Source: Acidobacteriota bacterium
GTDB taxonomy: Bacteria; Acidobacteriota; Vicinamibacteria; Vicinamibacterales; UBA8438
Direction of reading: 5' to 3'
Assembly (NCBI GenBank): GCA_009861545.1
Contig: VXME01000137.1
Coordinates: 1 to 51,993 of the forward strand
Length of the DNA stretch: 51,993 nt
Shown here: piece after piece, positions 6,533 through 18,700 of the stretch
Layout of the letters: each line of letters begins with the position of its first letter
Numbering within the stretch: position 1 is the stretch's first letter
The notes under the pieces: model-generated
Database searches by the model: none
Seen by the model: the letters and a program-made list of their open reading frames with translations, nothing else
Told to the model about the DNA's origin: nothing
Program-made: the position numbers and the translations under genes

Positions 6533-8995
6533 GTGGATCAGTTACTGATTGACGCGAGGCAGGCGATACGGCAGCTCGGCGCGCGGCCCGGTTTCAGTGT
6601 GGCCGTGCTGATCATCCTCGCGGTTGGCGGCGGCGCGAACACGGCTGCGTTCAGCATCGTGCGGGGCATGCTCCTGCAGCCACTGCCCTATCCGGACTCC
6701 GAGAACATCGTGGCCGTGGGCCACGCACCACTCCTCAACGCCGAGGGGTTCCCCTACCTGTTGGGCAGCGAACTGCTCCAATTGCAGGCTGAGGCACGCT
6801 CGTTCGAGCAGATCACCGGATACGTGCCCAGCCGTGCCGCCGTCATGACACCTGACGGCACGGCCAACCTGAACGGCATGGAAGTGACACCTTCCTTCTT
6901 TCCGTTACTGCGGGCGGCGCCACACGCCGGCCGTCTGTTCAACGAAGCGGACGCAGTCGAGGGCGCCCAAGGGGTGGTGCTGTTGAGCTACAGCGCCTGG
7001 GTGACATGGTTCGGGGCGGACGAAGGGATCGTGGGCGCCCCGGTCGAGTTGAACACGGATCCGCACATCGTCATCGGCGTGCTCACCGAGGGCTTCGAGT
7101 TCGAGGACGCGGATTTCTGGGCGCCATTGGTGGTTGAGACGGGTGAGTACGTCGATGGCATAGCACGCGAGGTCTCCTATTCGGCGGTCGGACGTCTTCA
7201 ATCCGGCGTGTCGCCAGGCCAGGCCACGGCCGAGGTGCACACCATCCTCGCTCGAACCCCAAGAATGCGCCCGCCGAGCCTCTCGCTCATGACCCACGTG
7301 ACTCCCTTGCAGGAACAGCGGGGCCGCCCGTTCCACGCTGCACTCCTGATGCTCACCGCCGCGACCGGTCTGGTGCTGTTGATGACGTGCGCGAACGTCG
7401 CCGGCCTGCTGCTCGCGCGAGGCATGGTCCGGGCGCCTGAACTGGGCATCCGGGGCGCCATCGGCGCATCCCGCAGCCGGATCGTTCGCCAGTTGCTCAC
7501 CGAATGCGTGGTTCTGGGCGTCGTTGGCGGATCGGCCGGCTTCGTGCTGGCGGTGGGGATCGTCCGGGCCGCTCCGGCGGTTGGGTCGCATGTTCCCAGG
7601 CTTGCCGACGTGGGTGTGGATCTGCCCGTTCTCGCGTTCGCGGCCGGGCTGTCGGTCATCACCGGCCTTCTGTTCGGCTCCGCGCCGGCGATCGCCTGGT
7701 CGCGTGTCGATCTCGCCCGCATCATGAACGATGCGCATGCGGCCACCGCCAGCGTCGGCCGGGCCAGCAACGGCCAGACGCTACTCGTTGCCGGACAGGT
7801 CGCCATCGCGTTGGTGCTCCTGATCAGCGCCGGATTGCTGCTGCGCAGCTTCGTGGCACACGTCACGTTCGATCCTGGATTCGATCCGGCGAACATCGTG
7901 AGAGCCGTTGTTTTCGATGCGTCATCAGACACCGGGAGTAATTCCGGGTACACCGAGGCGCTGATGACGCAGATGGACCGAATATCGAGCGTGCTCGACG
8001 TGGAAGCCGTTGCGCTGGCTTCACCACTGCCGCTGAACCCCGCAGCATCGACACCGATTGCAGTTGCCGGCCGTCCGGCATTGAACCTCGCGGCGGGCGT
8101 ACGCCGCGTGTCTCCCAGCTATGCCGAGACGCTACGCCTCCGGTTGCTGGAGGGCCGGTTCTTCACGGAACTCGACACGGAAGGAAGCCTACCGGTGGCC
8201 GTCGTCAGCGAATCGTTCGCACGGGAGGCGTTCGGTGCGGAACCCGCAGTCGGCCAGCAACTGATACAACCCACCGGCCCATCGCTGCCAGGGATCGGTC
8301 CCATCGGTGGGGGAAGCTGGGAAGTGATCGGCGTGGTGGCCGACGTGTCCTCGCCATTCCTTCAGACCCTTCCCCTCTTCGCGTCCGTGAATGACATCTA
8401 CCTGTCCATGCGCCAGCCCAGGATGGAGAGCGTAGCGAGCGTGCTGCTCCAACGGTTCGAACAGGTGTGCGTGCTCGTCCGTACCTTGGGCGACCCCGCC
8501 ACGGCCATTCCTTTCATCCGCGAAGTGCTGACGGAAGTTGCCCCAAGCGCGACGGTCAACGTCGGCATGATCGAGACGAGGTTATCCAACACAGCGGCCC
8601 AACCTCGTTTCTACGCCCTCTGCGCCGGTCTCTTCGGCCTGGTGGCGCTGGTGCTGGCGGCCATCGGGCTCTATAGCCTCCTCAGCCACACGGTGTCCCA
8701 ACGTCGGCGGGAGATCGGCATCCGCATGGCCCTCGGTGCCGACAGGCGGGACGTCGTCATGCTGGTGTTTCGGCAGGGCGGCATACTCATCTGCGTCGGC
8801 GTGATCATCGGCCTCCTGGCGGCCGCCGCAGCCACGCGGATCCTGGGGAGCATCCTGTTCGACGTCACGCCGGCGGACCCATTGACGTTCACCGCCGTCA
8901 CGGCGCTGCTGCTCACCGTCGCGTTGATTGCCTGCTGGCTGCCGGCGAGACAGGCCGTGCGGATCGCCCCAATGGACGTGCTCAAGGGAACCTAG
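6533..8995 (+). CDS. ADOP-type ABC transporter permease (MacB/FtsX family)
   Basis: An 820-residue permease starting at GTG. The N-terminus (ARQAIRQLGARPGFSVAVLI, then GGGANTAAFSIVRGMLLQPL and PYPD) is the hallmark of MacB-type periplasmic core plus FtsX permeases. There are two MacB_PCD/FtsX halves: TM near 20-42, FtsX-type TMs near 280-420, a second periplasmic domain near 450-690, and a second FtsX block with RREIGIRMALGADRRDV near 725-740. This duplicated single-chain layout without its own ATPase gene is the orphan permease group abundant in Acidobacteriota. Substrate unknown; MacB relatives act as mechanotransmission exporters of peptides, toxins or lipoproteins. It is the only intact gene within the repeat-bounded segment. 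Confidence 0.9.
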   Translation: MDQLLIDARQAIRQLGARPGFSVAVLIILAVGGGANTAAFSIVRGMLLQPLPYPDSENIVAVGHAPLLNAEGFPYLLGSELLQLQAEARSFEQITGYVPSRAAVMTPDGTANLNGMEVTPSFFPLLRAAPHAGRLFNEADAVEGAQGVVLLSYSAWVTWFGADEGIVGAPVELNTDPHIVIGVLTEGFEFEDADFWAPLVVETGEYVDGIAREVSYSAVGRLQSGVSPGQATAEVHTILARTPRMRPPSLSLMTHVTPLQEQRGRPFHAALLMLTAATGLVLLMTCANVAGLLLARGMVRAPELGIRGAIGASRSRIVRQLLTECVVLGVVGGSAGFVLAVGIVRAAPAVGSHVPRLADVGVDLPVLAFAAGLSVITGLLFGSAPAIAWSRVDLARIMNDAHAATASVGRASNGQTLLVAGQVAIALVLLISAGLLLRSFVAHVTFDPGFDPANIVRAVVFDASSDTGSNSGYTEALMTQMDRISSVLDVEAVALASPLPLNPAASTPIAVAGRPALNLAAGVRRVSPSYAETLRLRLLEGRFFTELDTEGSLPVAVVSESFAREAFGAEPAVGQQLIQPTGPSLPGIGPIGGGSWEVIGVVADVSSPFLQTLPLFASVNDIYLSMRQPRMESVASVLLQRFEQVCVLVRTLGDPATAIPFIREVLTEVAPSATVNVGMIETRLSNTAAQPRFYALCAGLFGLVALVLAAIGLYSLLSHTVSQRRREIGIRMALGADRRDVVMLVFRQGGILICVGVIIGLLAAAAATRILGSILFDVTPADPLTFTAVTALLLTVALIACWLPARQAVRIAPMDVLKGT

Positions 8996-9002
8996 TGGTG
9001 CG

Positions 9003-9260
9003 TCACATCAAAACCTGTGGGTAGACGGATTTCAGTTTGCACCGTGCATCGTCGGCCTTCATGTGCCAGTCGACACCGCGTTGGGTGTTGTTGACGTCGG
9101 CGGACCACGCAGACACTACGCCGTGCAGCGTCGCCAAGTCCCCGATGCGACGCCCCTGGGCTGCGCGAGCTGGCGGAGAACCGTCGCCTCGCCATTCTCG
9201 TGTTCACCTTGCCGCCGACCAGTGGCCGCAGGCGCTTCGGGACGCCGGCGCGTTCGAACA
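9003..9260 (-). pseudogene. IS630-family transposase C-terminal remnant
   Basis: The minus strand encodes RIGDLATLHGVVSAW, then SADVNNTQRGVDWHMKADDA and RCKLKSVYPQVLM with a stop at 9003. This resembles the C-terminus of IS630-type DDE transposases (RRI-D---L---V-AW---N-----W-FT--DAR-KL---YP). Upstream codons are shifted into other frames, and the catalytic domain is missing. It begins 8 bp after the permease stop. Confidence 0.6.
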
Positions 9261-9273
9261 CGTACAGCCGCGG

Positions 9274-9688
9274 CTCCGGCAGCGGCCCAGCACCAGGAGA
9301 TCGAAGCCGGCGCAGGGATCTGGCTCGGCAACCCGGCGCGCATCGAGGACTTCGTTGTGAAGTCGACCCCCAGCATCAGTGCCGCTTGGACCAACTGGTA
9401 CGATGAGCGGAAAGGCTGGGCCGCTGGCGTCGTGGCGGTCCCGCACTACGACGACAGGGAGACCGTCTACGTCGGGCACGTTACGTGGCGGCGAAGGTGG
9501 ATTCGCGATGACGGCAGCTTCAACCACCTGGGCTTCGGGGCCGGGCTGTGGACCTGGCACTACCGCCGACCAGCCGAGGCAGCACCGTTCCGGTCATTGG
9601 CATTCATGCCGTATTGGCACGTGGAAGCGCTCGCCACGCGACGCATCCGGGATGGGTTGTCGCTGCGCGCTGGCTTGACTATCACGCC
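9274..9688 (+). pseudogene. Inverted internal fragment of the envelope protein gene
   Basis: This 415-bp stretch is the reverse complement of 4401-4815 (coordinates sum to 14,089), with only a handful of differences. It encodes the residues of the barrel-like part from AAAQ through RAGLTITP but lacks the start and the C-terminal tail. The reading frame is still open, consistent with a recent event. It is joined directly to a Tn3-transposase fragment. Confidence 0.88.
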
Positions 9689-9760
9689 GACCATGTCTTC
9701 GCGGCGTGCTCGGTCCTCGGCTACGCCTTCATCCCGCGCATCCGGGACCTGCCGTCGAAG
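9689..9760 (+). pseudogene. Tn3-family transposase (TnpA) fragment
   Basis: The plus strand encodes DHVFAACSVLGYAFIPRIRD and LPSK, matching the highly conserved TnpA segment (DHVFAL--LLGF-FAPRIRDL) of Tn3-family transposons. Only about 24 codons remain, wedged between two pieces of the envelope gene. It is direct evidence that a Tn3-type element took part in the rearrangement. Confidence 0.65.
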
Positions 9761-9839
9761 CCGTCAGCAGGGCGAGAATCACGACGAGTCGATGAGCCAT
9801 ATCCACCTCCACCTGGGAATGCGCGAAAGGGGTGTGGAT
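9760..9839. repeat. Right copy of the 80-bp direct repeat (5' end of envelope gene)
   Basis: Matches 4818-4897 and includes the envelope gene start codon and ribosome-binding site on the minus strand, but the coding part after ~13 codons is lost. It is followed at once by the 778-bp repeat; the 113 bp found at 4899-5011 in the left copy are absent here. Confidence 0.8.
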
Positions 9840-9842
9840 GGG

Positions 9843-9943
9843 TCAGCAAGAGTGGGTCACGGGCTGGTCGGACGGAACCTCCATGCCGCGCAGACCGTTC
9901 CGCAAAGCCTCGTTGACAATCGCCTTGAAGCTCTGACCACGCC
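9843..9943 (-). pseudogene. vapB-like antitoxin remnant (right copy)
   Basis: Same remnant as 5014-5114, differing at about two bases. It lies 18 bp downstream of the gcvP stop codon on the same strand, so any expression would be by read-through from the gcv operon. Confidence 0.7.
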
Positions 9944-9961
9944 CGTTCCGTCTATGGCGTT

Positions 9962-12934
<2,973 letters not shown>

Positions 12935-12941
12935 GCGGGGA

Positions 12942-13322
12942 TCAGGCGGCTCCGCCGACCAGGTCGCCGTAGGCCGCCGCATCCAGCAGCGTGCCGACCT
13001 CGCCGGGATCGTCGAGGGTCAGCACGATCATCCAGGCCGCGTGCGGATCCTGGTTGACCGCCTCCGGCTGCTCGGCCAGCGACCGGTTGACGTCGACCAC
13101 GGTGCCGCCGACCGGACAGTACAGGTCGGACACCGCCTTGACCGACTCGATCGAGCCGAACTGCTCGCCCTTCTTCAGCGCGCGGCCCACCTCCGGCAAC
13201 TCCACGTAGACCACGTCGCCGAGCTGCTCCTGCGCATAGTGGGTGACGCCCACGCGGCCGCGGCCGTCCTCCACCCGGATCCACTCGTGATCGTTCGTGT
13301 ACTGCAGATCTTTCGGATACAT
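12942..13322 (-). CDS. gcvH: Glycine cleavage system H protein
   Basis: A 126-residue lipoyl carrier, normal size for the family. The lipoylation site is Lys62 in [12 protein letters not shown]; the opening [13 protein letters not shown] is also typical. GcvH shuttles the aminomethyl intermediate between GcvP, GcvT and the dihydrolipoamide dehydrogenase (not in this window). The stop lies 7 bp before the gcvP start, so the two are almost certainly co-translated. A good cytosolic housekeeping assignment. Confidence 0.96.
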   Translation of the reverse strand: MYPKDLQYTNDHEWIRVEDGRGRVGVTHYAQEQLGDVVYVELPEVGRALKKGEQFGSIESVKAVSDLYCPVGGTVVDVNRSLAEQPEAVNQDPHAAWMIVLTLDDPGEVGTLLDAAAYGDLVGGAA

Positions 13323-13420
13323 CTCGCCTCGCCCGTCAATCGCCGCCGAACGCGACTACCAAGCCGCGCCGCGGGCCGCCGGCCGCCGCTCGACCGGCCC
13401 GCCCCAGAGTCTACGCCGTC

Positions 13421-14551
13421 CTACGGGGCAGACCCCTCGCGCGGACGCCGGTAGAACGGCATCCGCACGACCCGCGCCCGCAGACGCCGGCCGCGGACGT
13501 CGATGGAAAGCTCCGTGTCGCGCGCCGCCAGCTCGACCGGCACGTAGGCCATCCCGACGGCCTTCTGCAAGAACGGCGTCAGGGTCCCGCTGGTGACCCG
13601 GCCGACGCGGTCGGCGCCAGCATAGACCGCGTGGTCGTGCCGCGCAATCCCGCGATCGAGCATCTCGAAGCCGACCAGCCGGCGCGCCGGGCCGGTCCGC
13701 TTCTGTTCGAGCAGCGCCTCGCGGCCGACGAACGACGCCTTCTCCCAGCCGACGGTCCAGCCGAGCCCCGCCTCGATCAGGGTCGTCGTCTCGTCCATGT
13801 CCTGGCCGCTCAGGCGCATCCCCGCCTCGAGCCGGAGCGTGTCGCGGGCGCCGAGCCCGGCCGGCAGCAGGCCCTCGGATCCGCCGGCGGCGAGCAGGGT
13901 GGACCATACCGTGTCGGCCTGCGCCGGCGGCACGAACAGCTCGAAGCCGTCCTCGCCGGTGTAGCCGGTCCGCGAGATGGTGGCCCGCACGTTGGCCACC
14001 TCGCCGTTCGCGAACGTGTAGTAGGCGACGCCGTCGAGCTCCACCGCGGTCAGGCCTTGCAGAATCGCCGCGGCGCGCGGCCCCTGCAGCGCGATCAACG
14101 CGTACCGGCTGCTCGCGTTGACGGCCACCGCGTCCCCCGCCGCCCCGATCCCCTTCCGGATCCAGGCGACGTCCTTGGCGATGTTGGCGGCGTTGATCAC
14201 CAGCAGATAGTGCCCGGCCGCGAGCTGGTAGACGAGCACGTCGTCGACGACCGTGCCCGCCGGGGTGGTCAGCGCGGAGTACTGCGCGCGCCCCGGCTCC
14301 AGCTTCCGCGCGTCGTTCGACGCGATGCGCTGCACGGCCGCGAGCGCGTCGTCGCCGGCGATCTCCACCTCGCCCATGTGGCTGACGTCGAAGAGGCCGG
14401 CCGCGGTCCGCACCGCCCGGTGCTCCTCGGCGATGCCGCTGTACTGCAGCGGCATGTCCCAGCCGCCGAAAGGCGTCATCCGCGCGCCCAGGGCGCGGTG
14501 CCGGGCGTGCAACGGGGTGGTCTGCAGCGTGTCGGCCGGGGTGTGGGCCAT
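13421..14551 (-). CDS. gcvT: Aminomethyltransferase, glycine cleavage T protein
   Basis: A 376-residue T protein, which releases ammonia and transfers the methylene group to tetrahydrofolate. Motifs include PFGGWDMPLQY near 27-37, FDVSHMGEV near 54-62, and SRTGYTGEDGFELF in the middle, all normal for GcvT. It is the first structural gene of the gcv operon, 98 bp before gcvH. The 89 bp upstream, between it and the regulator gene, show no recognisable glycine riboswitch. Confidence 0.95.
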   Translation of the reverse strand: MAHTPADTLQTTPLHARHRALGARMTPFGGWDMPLQYSGIAEEHRAVRTAAGLFDVSHMGEVEIAGDDALAAVQRIASNDARKLEPGRAQYSALTTPAGTVVDDVLVYQLAAGHYLLVINAANIAKDVAWIRKGIGAAGDAVAVNASSRYALIALQGPRAAAILQGLTAVELDGVAYYTFANGEVANVRATISRTGYTGEDGFELFVPPAQADTVWSTLLAAGGSEGLLPAGLGARDTLRLEAGMRLSGQDMDETTTLIEAGLGWTVGWEKASFVGREALLEQKRTGPARRLVGFEMLDRGIARHDHAVYAGADRVGRVTSGTLTPFLQKAVGMAYVPVELAARDTELSIDVRGRRLRARVVRMPFYRRPREGSAP

Positions 14552-14640
14552 CGGTGTGACGGGAGATCGGCGGTGTCGGCTGCCGTGCGCCGGCTCGCCG
14601 CCGACGCTTCCCCAACCGTACTACGCGGTCGCGGAAGCGA

Positions 14641-15678
14641 TCAAGACGACTGCGCATGCTGTCCGTCGTCGACCCGCCGTGCCGTCGAGCCCGGTCGCGG
14701 CGCCGATCGGGCCGTCGTACTGCCGCCATAGCGCAGATACGACTGCAGCGTGTGGTAGCTGATGCCCAGCACGCGGCACGCCTCGCGCTTGTTGTTGCCG
14801 CAGCGGTCGAGGACGATTCGCGCGTAGCGGCTTCCCCATGCCCGCATCGTGTCGTCGCGCAACAGCGACGGCTGCAGGTTCCGCACGTACTCGCCGGTTA
14901 TCGTCGCCGGCAGGTCCTGGACCCGTATGCGCCTGTTCCCGGAAAAGGCCAGCACGTGCTCGATGACGCGGCGAAGCTCCCGCACGTTGCCCGGCCAGTC
15001 GTAGGCCGACAGCGCGTCCATGGCGCACGGGGCCAGGCCTCGTTCGGACTCACCGCGGTGCTGGCGCAGAAAGTGAGTGGCAAGCAAGGGAATATCGGAC
15101 CGCCGTTCGCGTAGCGGCGGCACCTGAATCTCGACGCCGCTGAGGCGGTAGAACAGATCGGATCGGAACCGGTGTGCTTCGACCATGCTTCTCAGCGTCT
15201 GATTGGTGGCCACGATCAGACGAACGTCGAGAGGCCGCGTGGCGTGCGACCCGACCCGTTCGACCGCCAGCTCCTGCACCGCGCGCAGGAGCTTGGCCTG
15301 CGCCGCCGACGACAGGTCGGCGACCTCGTCGAGGAAGACCGTTCCCGCGTTCGCGAGCTCGAACTTCCCCGCGCGCCCGCGCACTCCGGTGGCCGTCCGA
15401 TCTTCGATTCCGAACAACTCCGCCTCGATCAGGGTGTCGACGATGGCCGCGCAGTTGACTGCAACGAACGGACCTTCTCGCCGCGTGCTCTGCTCGTGAA
15501 TCTGCCGCGCGACCAGCTCTTTGCCCGAGCCGCTCTCGCCCTCGATGAGCACGGTGAAGTCCGTCGTCGCCACCCGCGCGATCTCGTTGCGCAACCGCGC
15601 CATGCACGGAGCGTGACCAATCAGGGGCGTCGGCAGCCTGGAAACCTGCGTGGCGAATCCACTTCTCTGAAATTCCAT
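14641..15678 (-). CDS. NtrC-like AAA+ regulator with Fis-type HTH, lacking the sigma-54 GAFTGA motif
   Basis: A 345-residue protein with no receiver or sensor domain. Walker A GESGSGKE is at 47-54, Walker B TVFLDE at 113-118, arginine-finger region at ~165-192 (FRSDLFYRL...PLRERRSDI), and a Fis-type helix-turn-helix at ~295-318 (NKREACRVLGISYHTL). In sigma-54 activators the segment after ELFG reads H-x-x-GAFTGA; here it is ELFGIEDRTATGVRGRAGKF (88-105), so the loop that contacts sigma-54 is changed. It may be a repressor-type or sigma-54-independent member, like TyrR or HupR relatives. It precedes gcvT on the same strand and could control it, but that is only positional inference. Confidence 0.88.
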   Translation of the reverse strand: MEFQRSGFATQVSRLPTPLIGHAPCMARLRNEIARVATTDFTVLIEGESGSGKELVARQIHEQSTRREGPFVAVNCAAIVDTLIEAELFGIEDRTATGVRGRAGKFELANAGTVFLDEVADLSSAAQAKLLRAVQELAVERVGSHATRPLDVRLIVATNQTLRSMVEAHRFRSDLFYRLSGVEIQVPPLRERRSDIPLLATHFLRQHRGESERGLAPCAMDALSAYDWPGNVRELRRVIEHVLAFSGNRRIRVQDLPATITGEYVRNLQPSLLRDDTMRAWGSRYARIVLDRCGNNKREACRVLGISYHTLQSYLRYGGSTTARSAPRPGSTARRVDDGQHAQSS

Positions 15679-15856
15679 ACCGTCCCATCAATCAACATCG
15701 GTGCCAATTCGATGTGCTCCCGGTTTTCCGGCGCGGCTTCGAGAGGTGTCCTCCGCTCGCCGCCTCCGACAACGCGGCGTGGGATAGTTGCTACCCCTCG
15801 ACCGCCGACTGAGTTCGTGCCGGGGCACCGGACGGGTATCAGCTACCCCGCGCGAG

Positions 15857-16456
15857 TCACCGGGGGCTCCAACGGCCGGTCTGGAAATCGAAGTGGAAGA
15901 CCTGCACGCGGGCGGTCGCCCCGAGCACCCGCACCGCCGCCTGATGTCCCTCGCGGCTCCTCAGATACAGCGTGCCCGAGGTCGCGGTTCCCAGCGGGGT
16001 CAGGCTCAGGATGTCGCTCCCGCCGAGGTTCACCGGATCAGCGCCGGCGCCCGCCGGAGTCGAGCTTCCGATGGCCGGTGCTGCCGGGCTGAGCTCGAAC
16101 CGCACGCCGCCGAACCGGTCGCCGAGGCTGGTCTCGGTTTCGATCGGGGTGTCGATGCCGTTTCCGATGTCGACCGCACGAACGCCGTTCCCATTCCCGT
16201 CGACATAGCTGCGCAGGGCGACCCTTTCGCCGTTGCGCGTAAACCGAATGCCGATCGCGGCCCCGCGCCGCGCGGCGCCCGCCCGCGCCAGCACGATTCG
16301 ACCGGCGACATGCCGGGCCGCGTTCATCACGTGCTGTTCGTGCCGCCCCGTCGTCACGAAGGGTACCGCGATGCCGACGGCAACGACGACGATGCCGGTG
16401 GCGACCAGGGTCTCGGCGAGCGTGGCGCCGCGGTCGCACTGCCCGTGGCTGAACAC
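15857..16456 (-). CDS. GspH/FimT-type pseudopilin
   Basis: A 199-residue prepilin-like protein. The GTG at 16454-16456 is favoured because GGAG lies 8 bases upstream and it gives a short leader VFSHGQCDRG before the prepilin peptidase site G|ATLAE, with the conserved Glu at +5, followed by the hydrophobic helix TLVATGIVVVAVGIAV. The rest resembles the globular domain of minor pseudopilins (RNGERVALRSY, DGNGNG...). It would sit in a type IV pilus or type II secretion pseudopilus tip. It lies 58 bp downstream of the ComEA-like gene, which hints at a DNA-uptake role, though no other pilus genes are in the window. Confidence 0.75.
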   Translation of the reverse strand: MFSHGQCDRGATLAETLVATGIVVVAVGIAVPFVTTGRHEQHVMNAARHVAGRIVLARAGAARRGAAIGIRFTRNGERVALRSYVDGNGNGVRAVDIGNGIDTPIETETSLGDRFGGVRFELSPAAPAIGSSTPAGAGADPVNLGGSDILSLTPLGTATSGTLYLRSREGHQAAVRVLGATARVQVFHFDFQTGRWSPR

Positions 16457-16514
16457 CGGATGCGCTCCAGGAAAAGCGAGGCAGGCTCCTGACGCCAGGA
16501 CCTGCCCCATGAAA

Positions 16515-16844
16515 CTAGCGCTCCGCCGGCAAGTCGACGCGAATCAGCGGCCGCAGGCGGAGGAACGTCTTCTCGCCGATGCCGCGCACGTTCATCAGGT
16601 CCTCTATCTTCTCGAACCCGCCGTGCTCCTCGCGGTACTCGATGATGCGTTCCGCCGTCCGCTCCCCGACCCCGGGCAGCGTCCGCAGCTCCGACGCGGT
16701 CGCCGTGTTCAGCTCCACGGTCTCCGACCGGTCTTCCTCCGCGCTCTGAAGGCCGGGGACCAGCGGACTCGCGACCGCCCGAGCATGGGGCGCCAGGACG
16801 AGGAGTCCGGCGCACAGTGCCGCCACTACCAACTTCCGTCGCAT
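16515..16844 (-). CDS. ComEA-like helix-hairpin-helix protein
   Basis: A 109-residue protein with a signal peptide (residues 1-25, ending near HARAVAS) and a ComEA-type DNA-binding domain at ~44-105. The domain has paired hairpins LNTATASELRTLPGVGERTA and FEKIEDLMNVRGIGEKTF. In naturally competent bacteria ComEA binds incoming DNA in the periplasm. It is co-oriented with, and 58 bp from, a pseudopilin gene. Length and layout are normal for Gram-negative ComEA. Confidence 0.88.
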   Translation of the reverse strand: MRRKLVVAALCAGLLVLAPHARAVASPLVPGLQSAEEDRSETVELNTATASELRTLPGVGERTAERIIEYREEHGGFEKIEDLMNVRGIGEKTFLRLRPLIRVDLPAER

Positions 16845-17309
16845 GATGAACCTCCGTTCGCACCTTGCTGCCGGCCGGCGCGTGCCTGTCCCGACCCGGC
16901 GCGCGGCCCCGCGTCGCGCAGCCAGTTGCAGTCAGGGTCGGGCCGCACCGACCTTCTCTCGGCGGGGCCGCCGGTCATGGGAGCAAGATGCGCGCCACCT
17001 CGGGTGCGACGGCGGGAAACCGGCGGCGGCGCGGCCCGCCGGGCGTCTCCGCCGCCGCGACGCTCCCGCACGCAGCGGCCATCGCTGCCCGCATTCGGCC
17101 GACTGTCAGCGCAGGTTGCCGGTTCGTCGGCGCGGACCGGGCTCCGTGGAGCAGGTTGGAAGCGCGTCCGCTCCCGCCGCAGCGGAACGGCGTCTTCCTT
17201 CCGCGGCCGCACGAGGCGGCCCGCGAGGTGGCAACCCGCGGTGACACCCGGCTTCCCGCCGCCGGAAAGACGGCCGGTTTCCTTCTGCTATCATGGGACG
17301 TTTGGCCGC
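16845..17309. other. 465-bp divergent intergenic region between comEA-like gene and purA
   Basis: Very GC-rich (many GCC/CGG runs) with no credible gene on either strand. It must carry promoters for both neighbours. Apart from an extended -10 box near 17286-17294, I see no recognisable riboswitch or repeat. Confidence 0.5.
17286..17294 (+). promoter_or_regulatory. Extended -10 promoter element for purA
   Basis: TGCTATCAT (TG-N-TATCAT) lies 16-22 bp upstream of the possible purA starts. There is no good -35, as is common for extended -10 promoters. The implied 5' leader is very short, leaving little room for upstream regulation. Confidence 0.4.
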
Positions 17310-17315
17310 GTGCCG

Positions 17316-18662
<1,347 letters not shown>

Positions 18663-18700
18663 TCGCCGACGTTCGCCATGGACACGATTTCGATCGCGGG

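Noticed and set aside
9116-9394. Minus-strand open frames across the envelope-gene fragment
   Set aside because: They are shadows of the inverted fragment; only the 9003-frame tail resembles a transposase.
14552-14640. Possible glycine riboswitch before gcvT
   Set aside because: Only 89 bp, and no tandem aptamer core sequences were seen.
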